From the NCBI GenBank assembly GCA_937920345.1, contig CALGVA010000039.1, positions 1 to 28,411 on the forward strand: a stretch of 28,411 nt of DNA. The letters are read 5' to 3'. The notes under the pieces are model-generated. The model was not told the DNA's origin and made no database searches. It worked only from the letters and a program-made list of their open reading frames with translations. The translations under genes and the position numbers were made by a program. Each line of letters begins with the position of its first letter. Position 1 is the first letter of the stretch. Of the stretch, positions 7,027-14,111 are shown in pieces. This DNA is from an uncultured Lachnospiraceae bacterium. GTDB lineage: Bacteria > Bacillota > Clostridia > Lachnospirales > Lachnospiraceae.

Positions 7027-8769
7027 ATGACACACAAAGAGAAGGCAGTACAGTTATTACATCAACAATACCATTGTTCACAGGCATTATTCGGTGCGTA
7101 TGCGGAAGAACTGGGTCTTGATTTAAAGACGGCGTTTAAAATCAGCACTTGTTTCGGCGGCGGTATGCGGCAGGGCGGAACGTGCGGCTGTATTACGGCG
7201 GCATTACTGGTGCTGGGTCTTGCCATGGGATTCTATGACGCGCAGGATAAGGAACGGGAAGTATACGGTAATAAGAAAACGGAAGAGTTTATAAGGCGAT
7301 TTACAGAGCGGATGCAGGGTGATGTTTTTTGCAGGGATATTCTCGGAAAAGATATATCTAAGCCGGAAGAGATGGCGGTTATCCGTCAGGAAGGGCTGAT
7401 TCTGAAGAAGTGTCCGAGAGCGCTCAACGCCAGTATTGAGATCCTGGATGATCTGCTGGAACAGTATTGCAGGGATATGACCGAGAACAGTATTGATCTG
7501 CAGGATATACCGGAGAGCGATGAGATGGAGAATGTGCTCAAGAGCATCGGCAGACTCAGGCGGTTTCGCCGTAATGCCAATCAACTCGTGTATTCGGCAG
7601 CGAAAAACGTCGGGTTCATTCAGTTTGATATCCGTAAATTTAAAATTGTCAATGATCTGTACGGCGAGAAATTCGGGGATGAGATTCTTGATTTTATAAC
7701 AGACAGGCTCGCCGAACTTTGTCATGAGAATCAGTTATACATTAATCTGCGCAGCGATGTTTTCATGGTAGTGATGGAATATGACAGGGAAGAGGAACTG
7801 ATGGAGTTTATCCGGAAACTGGATGCGGCGGTCGGCAGCTATAAGAATGTAAAGATCCAGCTGTCCTACGGCGTATATTCCGTCGAAGACAAGGAGATGG
7901 AACTGCGGCAGATGGAGGATCGCGCTGCGATGGCGAGGAAAGCGGCCAAGAACAGTATTGTCTCCAATATTCTATTCTATAAGGAGCAGTTTAAAGAGTC
8001 GCTTTATAACAGGAAATTTATTGAAGAGAACATGCAGACGGCAATCGCGGAGAGACAATTCATGATGTATCTCCAGCCGAAGTACAGCATTACGAGGAAT
8101 GAGATCATCGGTGCGGAGGCGCTGGTGCGGTGGAAACATCCGGAGCGGGGCATGATTTTCCCGGATCAGTTTATTCCGGTCATCGAAGAAAACGGATTTA
8201 TCAGGAAAGTCGATTATTACATATGGGAAGAGGCGTGCCGCTTTATTAAGAAATGCGAGGAGGCAGGCATTACGGCGTGTCCGATTTCTGTCAATGTGTC
8301 GCGTGCGCATCTGAGTGACGATGAATGCATTATCGTGTTGTCAGATCTGATCAGGAATACGGGAATCTCCAGGGAACTGCTGGAACTGGAAATCACAGAG
8401 ACTGTGGATGACCAGCAGGTGAGCATGAAGGCTTTCCAGTTGAAAGAGGAAGGGTATACGCTGCTGATGGACGATTTCGGAAGCGGGTATTCTTCTTTGA
8501 ATATATTGCTGGAGACACCTTTTGACGTAATCAAGCTGGATAAGAAATTTATGGAGAACATGATGCTGTCGGGCAAGGGGCGGCTGATCCTGGAGCAGGT
8601 GGTTTCCATGTCTGATAAGCTGGGGCTTGGACTGCTGGCTGAAGGCGTGGAGACGAAAGAGCAGGTGGAACTGTTACAGAGCATCGGGTGTGATCAGGTG
8701 CAGGGCTACTATTATGCGAAGCCCATGCCGAAGGAAGAATTTTATGAACTCCTGATGAAGCAGAACTAG
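7027..8769 (+). CDS. C_GCAxxG_C_C domain fused to degenerate GGDEF and intact EAL (c-di-GMP phosphodiesterase)
   Basis: 580-aa cytosolic fusion. Residues 1-140 match the C_GCAxxG_C_C family, with C17, FGGGM at 43-47, C53, C55, C102 and C129 plus an extra C42. Such domains are thought to bind a redox cofactor or metal. Residues about 165-300 are GGDEF-like, but the signature is RSDVF (242-246), so cyclase activity is not expected. Residues about 325-575 are EAL with the catalytic set: EALVRW (E364), SVNVSR, ELEITET, DDFGSGYSS, VIKLDK, AEGVET and QGYYYAKP. This predicts hydrolysis of cyclic-di-GMP. No membrane helix is seen. GGAGG precedes the ATG. The next gene, 74 nt on, is another GGDEF-like protein. 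The cysteine fusion is unusual and suggests redox or metal control of the enzyme. Confidence 0.88.
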   Translation: MTHKEKAVQLLHQQYHCSQALFGAYAEELGLDLKTAFKISTCFGGGMRQGGTCGCITAALLVLGLAMGFYDAQDKEREVYGNKKTEEFIRRFTERMQGDVFCRDILGKDISKPEEMAVIRQEGLILKKCPRALNASIEILDDLLEQYCRDMTENSIDLQDIPESDEMENVLKSIGRLRRFRRNANQLVYSAAKNVGFIQFDIRKFKIVNDLYGEKFGDEILDFITDRLAELCHENQLYINLRSDVFMVVMEYDREEELMEFIRKLDAAVGSYKNVKIQLSYGVYSVEDKEMELRQMEDRAAMARKAAKNSIVSNILFYKEQFKESLYNRKFIEENMQTAIAERQFMMYLQPKYSITRNEIIGAEALVRWKHPERGMIFPDQFIPVIEENGFIRKVDYYIWEEACRFIKKCEEAGITACPISVNVSRAHLSDDECIIVLSDLIRNTGISRELLELEITETVDDQQVSMKAFQLKEEGYTLLMDDFGSGYSSLNILLETPFDVIKLDKKFMENMMLSGKGRLILEQVVSMSDKLGLGLLAEGVETKEQVELLQSIGCDQVQGYYYAKPMPKEEFYELLMKQN

Positions 8770-8843
8770 ACAAATATCTGTAAAAAAGTTATACTGAATT
8801 ATATTTCAGCTTTGATACAGGGGGACGGGAGAGGTTACGGGAT

Positions 8844-9773
8844 ATGGATTATAAAGCAATTCCTTTTGAAAAAAGAATCAAGGAAAATATCAGGAATTAT
8901 GCATTGGATAATTTGTATGCACTGGATACGCTGACAGAATATTGTAAGGCGCTCTGTGCGGCGACAGGCGTCGCGCTTCTGATCACGGAGCGGCACGGGG
9001 AGAAAGTGGTATCGGTAGGCGGATTTGCGGGATTTACGCCGGACGTGGTGGGAGAGCCGGGACGGAAGGTAAGAGTGTACGGCAGGACGATCGCGCATTT
9101 GTATGCCGAGACGGATCAGGTGCCGGAAGAGAAAAAGCGGTCGGTAGAGCATCTCCTGGACGGATTCGCCAATATACTTTCCCAGTGGGGAGAAGAGGCG
9201 TATCTGCATACGGAATCTTCTATTTATATGGATGAACTGGAAGACAAGGTAGGGGTGAAGCATGTACAGACTGCCAGGGGCGAGAAGGAGGATGCGCTGA
9301 CGGGCGTATATCATAAGTTCTATTTCGAGGAACGTATGCAGGTGATCGACCGTGCGGAAGTGGTGCCGGTGGCGGTTATTAACATCAATATTAACGACTG
9401 GAAATTTGTCAATGATCACTTCGGCGATGAGGAGAGCGACAGGCTGATCAGAACGATTGCTGATATTGTAAAACAGCAGGCAAAGCCGGATTATGTCATC
9501 GGCCGGGTGGACGGCGACGTGTTTGTCACCCTGATTCCGGGCGCAGAGGACGGAGAGGCGGAAGCGTACTGTGCCGGTGTGCAGGAAGCGTGCTTACGTT
9601 TCGAGGACCCGGTTCTGGCACCCTCGGCGGCATGCGGGATCGTATATAAGACGAACGTGGAGGAACGAGTGAAAGATAAGCTGCCGGATGCGGAATACGA
9701 GATGTTTGATAATAAATTTGAGATCAAGAACGCGCCCGGATACCGGGAGCGGCTGGAACATGGCGTATCATAA
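8844..9773 (+). CDS. Degenerate GGDEF-domain protein with N-terminal sensor-like region
   Basis: 309-aa protein. Residues about 20-130 resemble a GAF-like small-molecule sensor (ALCAATGVALLITERHGEKV, then a beta-rich stretch), though this is only a fold-level guess. Residues about 145-300 are GGDEF-like, starting with the family's DALTGVYHKFYFEERM. NDWKFVNDHFGDEESD matches the substrate-binding helix. The signature is DGDVF (residues 223-227) instead of GGDEF, so loss of cyclase activity is likely, though the glycine and one acid remain. It may be a receptor or a regulator of the adjacent EAL protein, which ends 74 nt upstream. GGAGAGG precedes the ATG. A terminator follows. Confidence 0.8.
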   Translation: MDYKAIPFEKRIKENIRNYALDNLYALDTLTEYCKALCAATGVALLITERHGEKVVSVGGFAGFTPDVVGEPGRKVRVYGRTIAHLYAETDQVPEEKKRSVEHLLDGFANILSQWGEEAYLHTESSIYMDELEDKVGVKHVQTARGEKEDALTGVYHKFYFEERMQVIDRAEVVPVAVINININDWKFVNDHFGDEESDRLIRTIADIVKQQAKPDYVIGRVDGDVFVTLIPGAEDGEAEAYCAGVQEACLRFEDPVLAPSAACGIVYKTNVEERVKDKLPDAEYEMFDNKFEIKNAPGYRERLEHGVS

Positions 9774-9840
9774 CGGCGGGAGGGAAGTACAGTACGAAAT
9801 CAATATTAGAATACATACTGCGGAAGCAGTTTTACAGAAG

Positions 9841-9874
9841 ACAGGAGCGGTAGAGACATACGCTCCTGTTTTTG
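9841..9874 (+). terminator. Intrinsic terminator of the GGDEF/EAL pair
   Basis: Hairpin ACAGGAGCG (9841-9849) with CGCTCCTGT (9861-9869), followed directly by a T run. It lies about 70 nt after the GGDEF-like gene stop. Confidence 0.8.
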
Positions 9875-9894
9875 GGTATTTTTTTGACATGTTT

Positions 9895-9964
9895 CCAAAA
9901 TGCGACTTTGGAGCATTTTGTGTGCATCAGGAGTGACAGTGAAGCCGAAGGCTGAACTGTTACA
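9895..9964. repeat. Half copy of a palindrome-ended intergenic repeat
   Basis: These 70 nt match 13850-13919 base for base. The segment contains the small hairpin AAAATGC/GCATTTT and the right terminal inverted repeat AAGGCTGAACTGTTAC, but the left half, including the left terminal repeat, is absent. It lies just past the GGDEF-like gene terminator. See the full copy at 13779-13918. Confidence 0.85.
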
Positions 9965-10079
9965 ATTTATAAAATAAAAATTAAATCCCTTATTATGGTA
10001 GAAAACGAGATAAAAGGAGTAAAATAAAGAAAACAAGAGATAATAAGAGATATGATGATAAAAATGAATGTAAATCAAT

Positions 10080-10108
10080 TTGCAAACCCATGCATATGAA
10101 GATAATAT
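10080..10108 (+). promoter_or_regulatory. groESL sigma-A promoter
   Basis: TTGCAA (10080-10085), 17 nt, TAATAT (10103-10108). The predicted start of transcription lies immediately before the CIRCE palindrome, the normal arrangement for HrcA repression. The roughly 115 nt upstream (9965-10079) are AT-rich with no other recognisable element. Confidence 0.7.
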
Positions 10109-10120
10109 ATGTTTTAGTTA

Positions 10121-10147
10121 TTAGCACTCAATCATAAAGAGTGCTAA
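10121..10147 (+). promoter_or_regulatory. CIRCE operator (HrcA binding site)
   Basis: Perfect consensus inverted repeat TTAGCACTC (10121-10129), 9-nt spacer, GAGTGCTAA (10139-10147). HrcA binds this DNA element and represses chaperone genes until heat shock. It is 54 nt before groES. The hrcA gene itself is not in the window. Confidence 0.97.
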
Positions 10148-10200
10148 TAATACAAAATAAAAAGGTAAGAACAAAGGTTATTAATAAGGAGGCAGCAGAT

Positions 10201-10485
10201 ATGAAATTAACACCACTTGGCGACAGAGTTGTATTAAAACAGTTAGTTGCAGAAGAGACGACCAAATCCGGAATCGTATTACCGGGACAGAGCAAAGAGA
10301 AACCGCAGCAGGCAGAGGTGATTGCAGTAGGGCCCGGCGGCGTGGTAGACGGCAAGGAAATAAAGATGGAAGTCAAGGTCGGCGATCAGGTGATCTATTC
10401 CAAATATGCAGGCACGGAAGTGAAGCTGGATGAGGAAGAATACATTATTGTGAAACAGAACGATATTCTTGCTGTCATTGAATAA
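10201..10485 (+). CDS. groES: Co-chaperonin GroES (Hsp10)
   Basis: 94-aa lid subunit of the GroEL/GroES folding chamber, cytosolic, heptameric. It begins MKLTPLGDRVVLKQL, the conserved Cpn10 N-terminus. It contains a mobile-loop region ETTKSGIVLPG and ends with EYIIVKQNDILAVIE, typical of the family. The frame is open to 10141, but the start at 10201 has AAGGAGG at proper spacing and gives the family length. Expression should be heat-inducible through the CIRCE site. groEL follows after 120 nt in the same transcript. Confidence 0.98.
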   Translation: MKLTPLGDRVVLKQLVAEETTKSGIVLPGQSKEKPQQAEVIAVGPGGVVDGKEIKMEVKVGDQVIYSKYAGTEVKLDEEEYIIVKQNDILAVIE

Positions 10486-10605
10486 GGGACAGCATCGGGA
10501 AAATCATGCTGAAGCAGCGTAATAACTGCATTCAGGGAACGCAGATCTGTAAATACTATGAAATAACAGTAAATGAAACAAGTAAGAATCCAGGAGGACA
10601 TTATC

Positions 10606-12228
10606 ATGGCAAAGGAAATCAAATACGGCGCAGAAGCCAGAGCAGCCTTAGAATCAGGCGTAAATCAGTTGACAGACACAGTAAGGGTGACCCTTGGACC
10701 GAAGGGAAGAAACGTGGTGCTGGATAAATCATACGGCGCTCCGCTTATTACAAACGACGGTGTTACCATCGCAAAAGAGATCGAACTGGCGGATGCATTC
10801 GAGAACATGGGCGCGCAGCTTGTGAAAGAAGTGGCAACCAAGACCAACGACGTGGCAGGAGACGGTACGACAACCGCTACCGTACTGGCACAGGCTATGG
10901 TGAACGCCGGTATGAAGAACCTGGCGGCAGGCGCTAACCCGATCATCCTCAGAAAGGGTATGAAGAAGGCAACGGACTGTGCAGTGGAAGCGATTGCCAA
11001 GATGAGCTCTAAGGTAAACGGCAAGGAGCATATCGCAAGAGTAGCTGCTGTTTCTTCCGGCGATGAGGAAGTAGGACAGTTAGTGGCAGACGCTATGGAG
11101 AAAGTGTCCGGTGACGGCGTGATCACCATCGAGGAAAGCAAGACCATGCTGACAGAACTGGATCTGGTAGAAGGTATGCAGTTCGACAGAGGTTATATCT
11201 CCGCATATATGGCTACAGATATGGATAAGATGGAAGCGGTGCTTGACAATCCGTATATTCTGATCACAGATAAGAAGATTTCCAATATTCAGGAGATCCT
11301 GCCGCTCTTAGAGCAGATCGTACAGTCCGGCGCGAAATTACTTATCATCGCTGAGGATGTGGAGGGAGAAGCGCTTACGACACTGATCGTTAATAAACTG
11401 CGCGGCACATTCAACGTAGTGGCAGTGAAAGCTCCCGGCTATGGCGACAGAAGAAAAGATATGCTGCAGGATATCGCGATCCTTACAGGCGGTCAGGTGA
11501 TCAGCACCGAACTCGGTCTGGAGTTAAAGGATGCCACGCTGGATCAGCTTGGACGTGCGAAATCTGTTAAAGTGCAGAAAGAGAATACAGTCATCGTGGA
11601 CGGTGAAGGCAATAAAGAAGAGATTCAGGCAAGAATCGGTCAGATCAAGAAGCAGATCGAGGAGACGACCTCTGATTTCGACAGAGAGAAACTGCAGGAG
11701 AGACTTGCGAAACTGGCGGGTGGCGTAGCAGTGATCCGTGTAGGCGCGGCGACAGAGACAGAGATGAAAGAAGCAAAGCTTCGTCTGGAGGATGCGCTGG
11801 CAGCAACCAGAGCGGCGGTAGAGGAAGGCATTATCTCCGGCGGCGGGTCCGCATATATCCATGCTTCCAAGGAAGTTGCGAAACTGGCTGACGCACTGGA
11901 AGGCGATGAGAAGACAGGGGCGCAGATCGTACTCAAGGCACTGGAGGCTCCGCTGTTCCACATTGCAGCCAATGCCGGGCTGGAAGGTTCTGTTATCATC
12001 AATAAGGTGAGAGAGTCCGAGGTTGGTATCGGTTTTGACGCTCTGAAAGAAGAGTATGTGAACATGGTAGACGCAGGTATCCTTGATCCTGCCAAGGTGA
12101 CAAGAAGTGCACTGCAGAATGCGACCAGTGTAGCTTCCACACTGCTGACCACAGAGTCTGTTGTGGCTAATATCAAGGAAGCAGAACCCGCTATGCCGGC
12201 AGGCGGTCCGGGTATGGGTATGATGTAA
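10606..12228 (+). CDS. groEL: Chaperonin GroEL (Hsp60)
   Basis: 540-aa ATP-dependent chaperonin forming double heptameric rings that fold proteins with GroES. Start MAKEIKYGAEARAALESG is preceded by AGGAGG. The frame runs back to 10573, but the extra 11 residues are not family-like. Key features are the LGPKGRNVVLDK nucleotide-site segment, AGDGTTTATVLAQ with the ATP-site aspartate, the apical domain around residues 190-375, the AAVEEGIISGGG signature near residue 405-415, and the flexible GGPGMGMM tail. Single groESL copy in the window, controlled by the upstream CIRCE. Confidence 0.98.
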   Translation: MAKEIKYGAEARAALESGVNQLTDTVRVTLGPKGRNVVLDKSYGAPLITNDGVTIAKEIELADAFENMGAQLVKEVATKTNDVAGDGTTTATVLAQAMVNAGMKNLAAGANPIILRKGMKKATDCAVEAIAKMSSKVNGKEHIARVAAVSSGDEEVGQLVADAMEKVSGDGVITIEESKTMLTELDLVEGMQFDRGYISAYMATDMDKMEAVLDNPYILITDKKISNIQEILPLLEQIVQSGAKLLIIAEDVEGEALTTLIVNKLRGTFNVVAVKAPGYGDRRKDMLQDIAILTGGQVISTELGLELKDATLDQLGRAKSVKVQKENTVIVDGEGNKEEIQARIGQIKKQIEETTSDFDREKLQERLAKLAGGVAVIRVGAATETEMKEAKLRLEDALAATRAAVEEGIISGGGSAYIHASKEVAKLADALEGDEKTGAQIVLKALEAPLFHIAANAGLEGSVIINKVRESEVGIGFDALKEEYVNMVDAGILDPAKVTRSALQNATSVASTLLTTESVVANIKEAEPAMPAGGPGMGMM

Positions 12229-12240
12229 CAGGTACAAAGC

Positions 12241-12281
12241 AAAACGGGCGTATCGTCTAAACGGCGGTATGCCCGTTTTTT
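12241..12281 (+). terminator. groESL intrinsic terminator
   Basis: AAAACGGGC (12241-12249) pairs with GCCCGTTTT (12271-12279), with further inner pairs, followed by a T run, just after groEL. A second small hairpin, CGGGTA/TACCCG (12309-12314, 12321-12326), lies before the end of the convergent CPBP gene and has no T run. Confidence 0.8.
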
Positions 12282-12348
12282 ATGCAGTAGAACGGTATTT
12301 TAAGAGGGCGGGTATAAACTTACCCGTTCTGCAATCATCTCCGTCAGA

Positions 12349-13107
12349 TCATTGTTCCGCCTCGTCATCTGCATTTGCACACCGGTTTTTCGGAAGCGTC
12401 TTTGTTAGAATTACGGTATAGGAGACAGTCAGCGCAATCATAACAAGGACGTGGATCATATGCTTTTCCATAGAAAGGCCTGCTTTATTTGCAAAAGTAC
12501 TGAGGGTATTTATCGCAGAGTGCGTAATTATACAAGGGAGCAGACTCCCGCTGCGATAAAATATCGTTACCCACAGAAAACCTACCGCAACTGCAAAGCC
12601 GATCTGCATTAAATTGTTCGCCAGATCCATACCACTTCCATTGAATAAATTCAGCAAATGCCCTATGCCAAAGGTCACGCTCGAAACGATAATCGCAGAT
12701 TGTAAATTGTCTTTCGCCATTGCCTTAAAAAGAAAGCCTCTGAAAATCACTTCCTCCAAAAATCCAACACAAAGCATACAGACAATGCGGCAGGCAGTGC
12801 CCGCCAGTGAATCATTAACAGCAAAACCGTTCCAGAGATTTTCTGAGGCCAGTATGATCAGCGGCACATAGTAAAGTAATTGACGGGCAGGTGCTGAAGA
12901 TCTGCATAGTCCATACCGTTTCCATAATCTGTTCTTCCAAATAAAAGCAATCAGGATAACTGTCTGTAAGACACAAAAAATGGCATTTGCAGAATATGTA
13001 ATCCCGATTTTTTCATTCAACGGATATGCCAGGGATTGCAGAACACAGTAAATCACAATCCAGACGATCGCAAAGGTTATTTCACTTTTTCCATATAATT
13101 TTTTCAT
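12349..13107 (-). CDS. CPBP-family intramembrane glutamic endopeptidase
   Basis: 252-aa polytopic membrane protein of the CAAX protease/bacteriocin-processing (Abi) family. The catalytic motifs are present: EEVIFRG (E118, E119, R123), FGIGH (H150) and ITHSAINT (H196, N200). About seven hydrophobic helices are seen. Family members act in peptide maturation, bacteriocin self-immunity or membrane-protein cleavage; the substrate here is not evident. AGGAGG precedes the ATG, and the start overlaps the tetR-type gene stop by 4 nt (ATGA), indicating translational coupling and one operon. The regulator may therefore control the protease in response to an unknown ligand. Confidence 0.92.
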   Translation of the reverse strand: MKKLYGKSEITFAIVWIVIYCVLQSLAYPLNEKIGITYSANAIFCVLQTVILIAFIWKNRLWKRYGLCRSSAPARQLLYYVPLIILASENLWNGFAVNDSLAGTACRIVCMLCVGFLEEVIFRGFLFKAMAKDNLQSAIIVSSVTFGIGHLLNLFNGSGMDLANNLMQIGFAVAVGFLWVTIFYRSGSLLPCIITHSAINTLSTFANKAGLSMEKHMIHVLVMIALTVSYTVILTKTLPKNRCANADDEAEQ

Positions 13108-13679
13108 TTCGTATCCTCCTGTGTGGCCAGTATTGCACCATGATAAGCCTGTTCCAGATGAGCTTCTATAAGATCCTCATCATAAGCCAGTGAATTGTTC
13201 GCAATCAAACTTGCATACCCGTGGACAAATAAGAAAACGGTCAGAAAGATTTCTTTTACCTGCTCTATACTGCCTCCTCCAACGGCTTCCTGCATTGCCA
13301 GAATAACAGGCATAAGCTCCGGAGCGTCTATCATTTCAGGCAGCGTGGTCCCATTGAAACCATTCGACTGAAAAAGGAAACGAAACAAATGAGGTTCTTC
13401 AATCGCGAAGCGGATATAATTCAATCCAATCCCCAGCATAACGTCTTTCTGCGGGTTATGAATATGCATCAGATATTCCGAATGATAACGATCTGCCTTT
13501 GCATAGACCGTCTTTTTTAATGCCTCAATCGTCGCAAAATGATACATAACGGGCTGCGTGGAACAATTCAGCTTTTCCGATACGGTTCTCGCATTGACAT
13601 TTTCCACGCCTTCGCTGCGAACGATCTCGAAAGCAGCGTCCACAATCATATCTTTTGTAATTTTTGCTTTTGGCGGCAC
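13104..13679 (-). CDS. TetR/AcrR-family transcriptional regulator
   Basis: 191-aa repressor-type protein. Its N-terminal HTH (residues about 8-58) contains KDMIVDAAFEIVRSEG, then ARTVSEKLNCSTQPVMYHF, the classic TetR recognition helix followed by the YHF turn. The C-terminal helical ligand domain is unremarkable. The start is a GTG at 13679, with AGGAGGTG 6 nt upstream. An in-frame GTG three codons earlier (13688) overlaps that ribosome site and is rejected. It heads a two-gene operon with the CPBP protease. A 22-nt palindrome lies between its own promoter -10 and start, so autorepression is likely. Confidence 0.93.
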   Translation of the reverse strand: MPPKAKITKDMIVDAAFEIVRSEGVENVNARTVSEKLNCSTQPVMYHFATIEALKKTVYAKADRYHSEYLMHIHNPQKDVMLGIGLNYIRFAIEEPHLFRFLFQSNGFNGTTLPEMIDAPELMPVILAMQEAVGGGSIEQVKEIFLTVFLFVHGYASLIANNSLAYDEDLIEAHLEQAYHGAILATQEDTK

Positions 13680-13693
13680 TTGATACACCTCCT

Positions 13694-13715
13694 TTATATA
13701 ATTATTGTTATATAA
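13694..13715. promoter_or_regulatory. Putative TetR-family operator
   Basis: TTATATAA (13694-13701), 6 nt, TTATATAA (13708-13715). Each arm is self-complementary, so the whole site is palindromic. It lies between the -10 of the minus-strand promoter and the tetR-type ribosome binding site, the classic autorepressor position. Confidence 0.55.
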
Positions 13716-13720
13716 CCCTA

Positions 13721-13749
13721 ATTATAATTAACGACCGGGGTATTGTCAA
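13721..13749 (-). promoter_or_regulatory. Consensus sigma-A promoter of the tetR-CPBP operon
   Basis: On the minus strand TTGACA (13749-13744), 17 nt, TATAAT (13726-13721). Both hexamers and spacing are exact consensus. Such a strong core promoter normally needs repression, consistent with the palindrome just downstream. Confidence 0.85.
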
Positions 13750-13778
13750 TAGAGTTCAAAGAAATTTGGAAGGTATAG

Positions 13779-13918
13779 GTAACAGTTCAGCCTTGCACTA
13801 TTCCGCGAGTAAAATCGTTCTGTATGCGATTTTATGAGTTGTGAAAGCGCCAAAATGCGACTTTGGAGCATTTTGTGTGCATCAGGAGTGACAGTGAAGC
13901 CGAAGGCTGAACTGTTAC
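13779..13918. repeat. 140-bp palindrome-ended intergenic repeat (full copy)
   Basis: The element is bounded by 16-bp perfect terminal inverted repeats, GTAACAGTTCAGCCTT (13779-13794) and its complement (13903-13918). Inside are two hairpins: TAAAATCG/CGATTTTA (13810-13817, 13827-13834) and AAAATGC/GCATTTT (13852-13858, 13868-13874). Its right 70 nt recur exactly at 9895-9964. No coding capacity is seen. It may be a MITE-like or structured intergenic repeat; the family name is not recognised. It sits between the tetR-type promoter and the rel promoter. Confidence 0.85.
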
Positions 13919-13995
13919 AGGTACTAAAAAGGGCACTCTATGGAACTTGCAGAAGCAGCGTGAGCATAATTTACATAAATCCTGGCAAGAATATT

Positions 13996-14024
13996 TTGAC
14001 TTGCTTATGATTTGCGATTATAAT
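13996..14024 (+). promoter_or_regulatory. rel promoter
   Basis: TTGACT (13996-14001), 17 nt, TATAAT (14019-14024), about 90 nt before rel. It is followed by AAGGAG at 14025, which has no usable start codon after it. Confidence 0.6.
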
Positions 14025-14040
14025 AAGGAGTAAACGGTAT

Positions 14041-14080
14041 ATATTGTTACACTTTCGGACACTGTGAGCGGTAACGATAT
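14041..14080 (+). promoter_or_regulatory. Stem-loop in the rel leader
   Basis: ATATTGTTAC (14041-14050) pairs with GTAACGATAT (14071-14080), 10 pairs including one G-U, enclosing a 20-nt partly self-pairing loop. No T run follows, so it is not a simple terminator. It lies 31 nt before the rel start. Confidence 0.35.
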
Positions 14081-14111
14081 AGGACAATTCAGATGAGCGG
14101 CTGGTGAGGCT

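Noticed and set aside
7640..7760. Active diguanylate cyclase in the fusion protein
   Set aside because: The signature is RSDVF, lacking the glycines and the second acid needed for catalysis.
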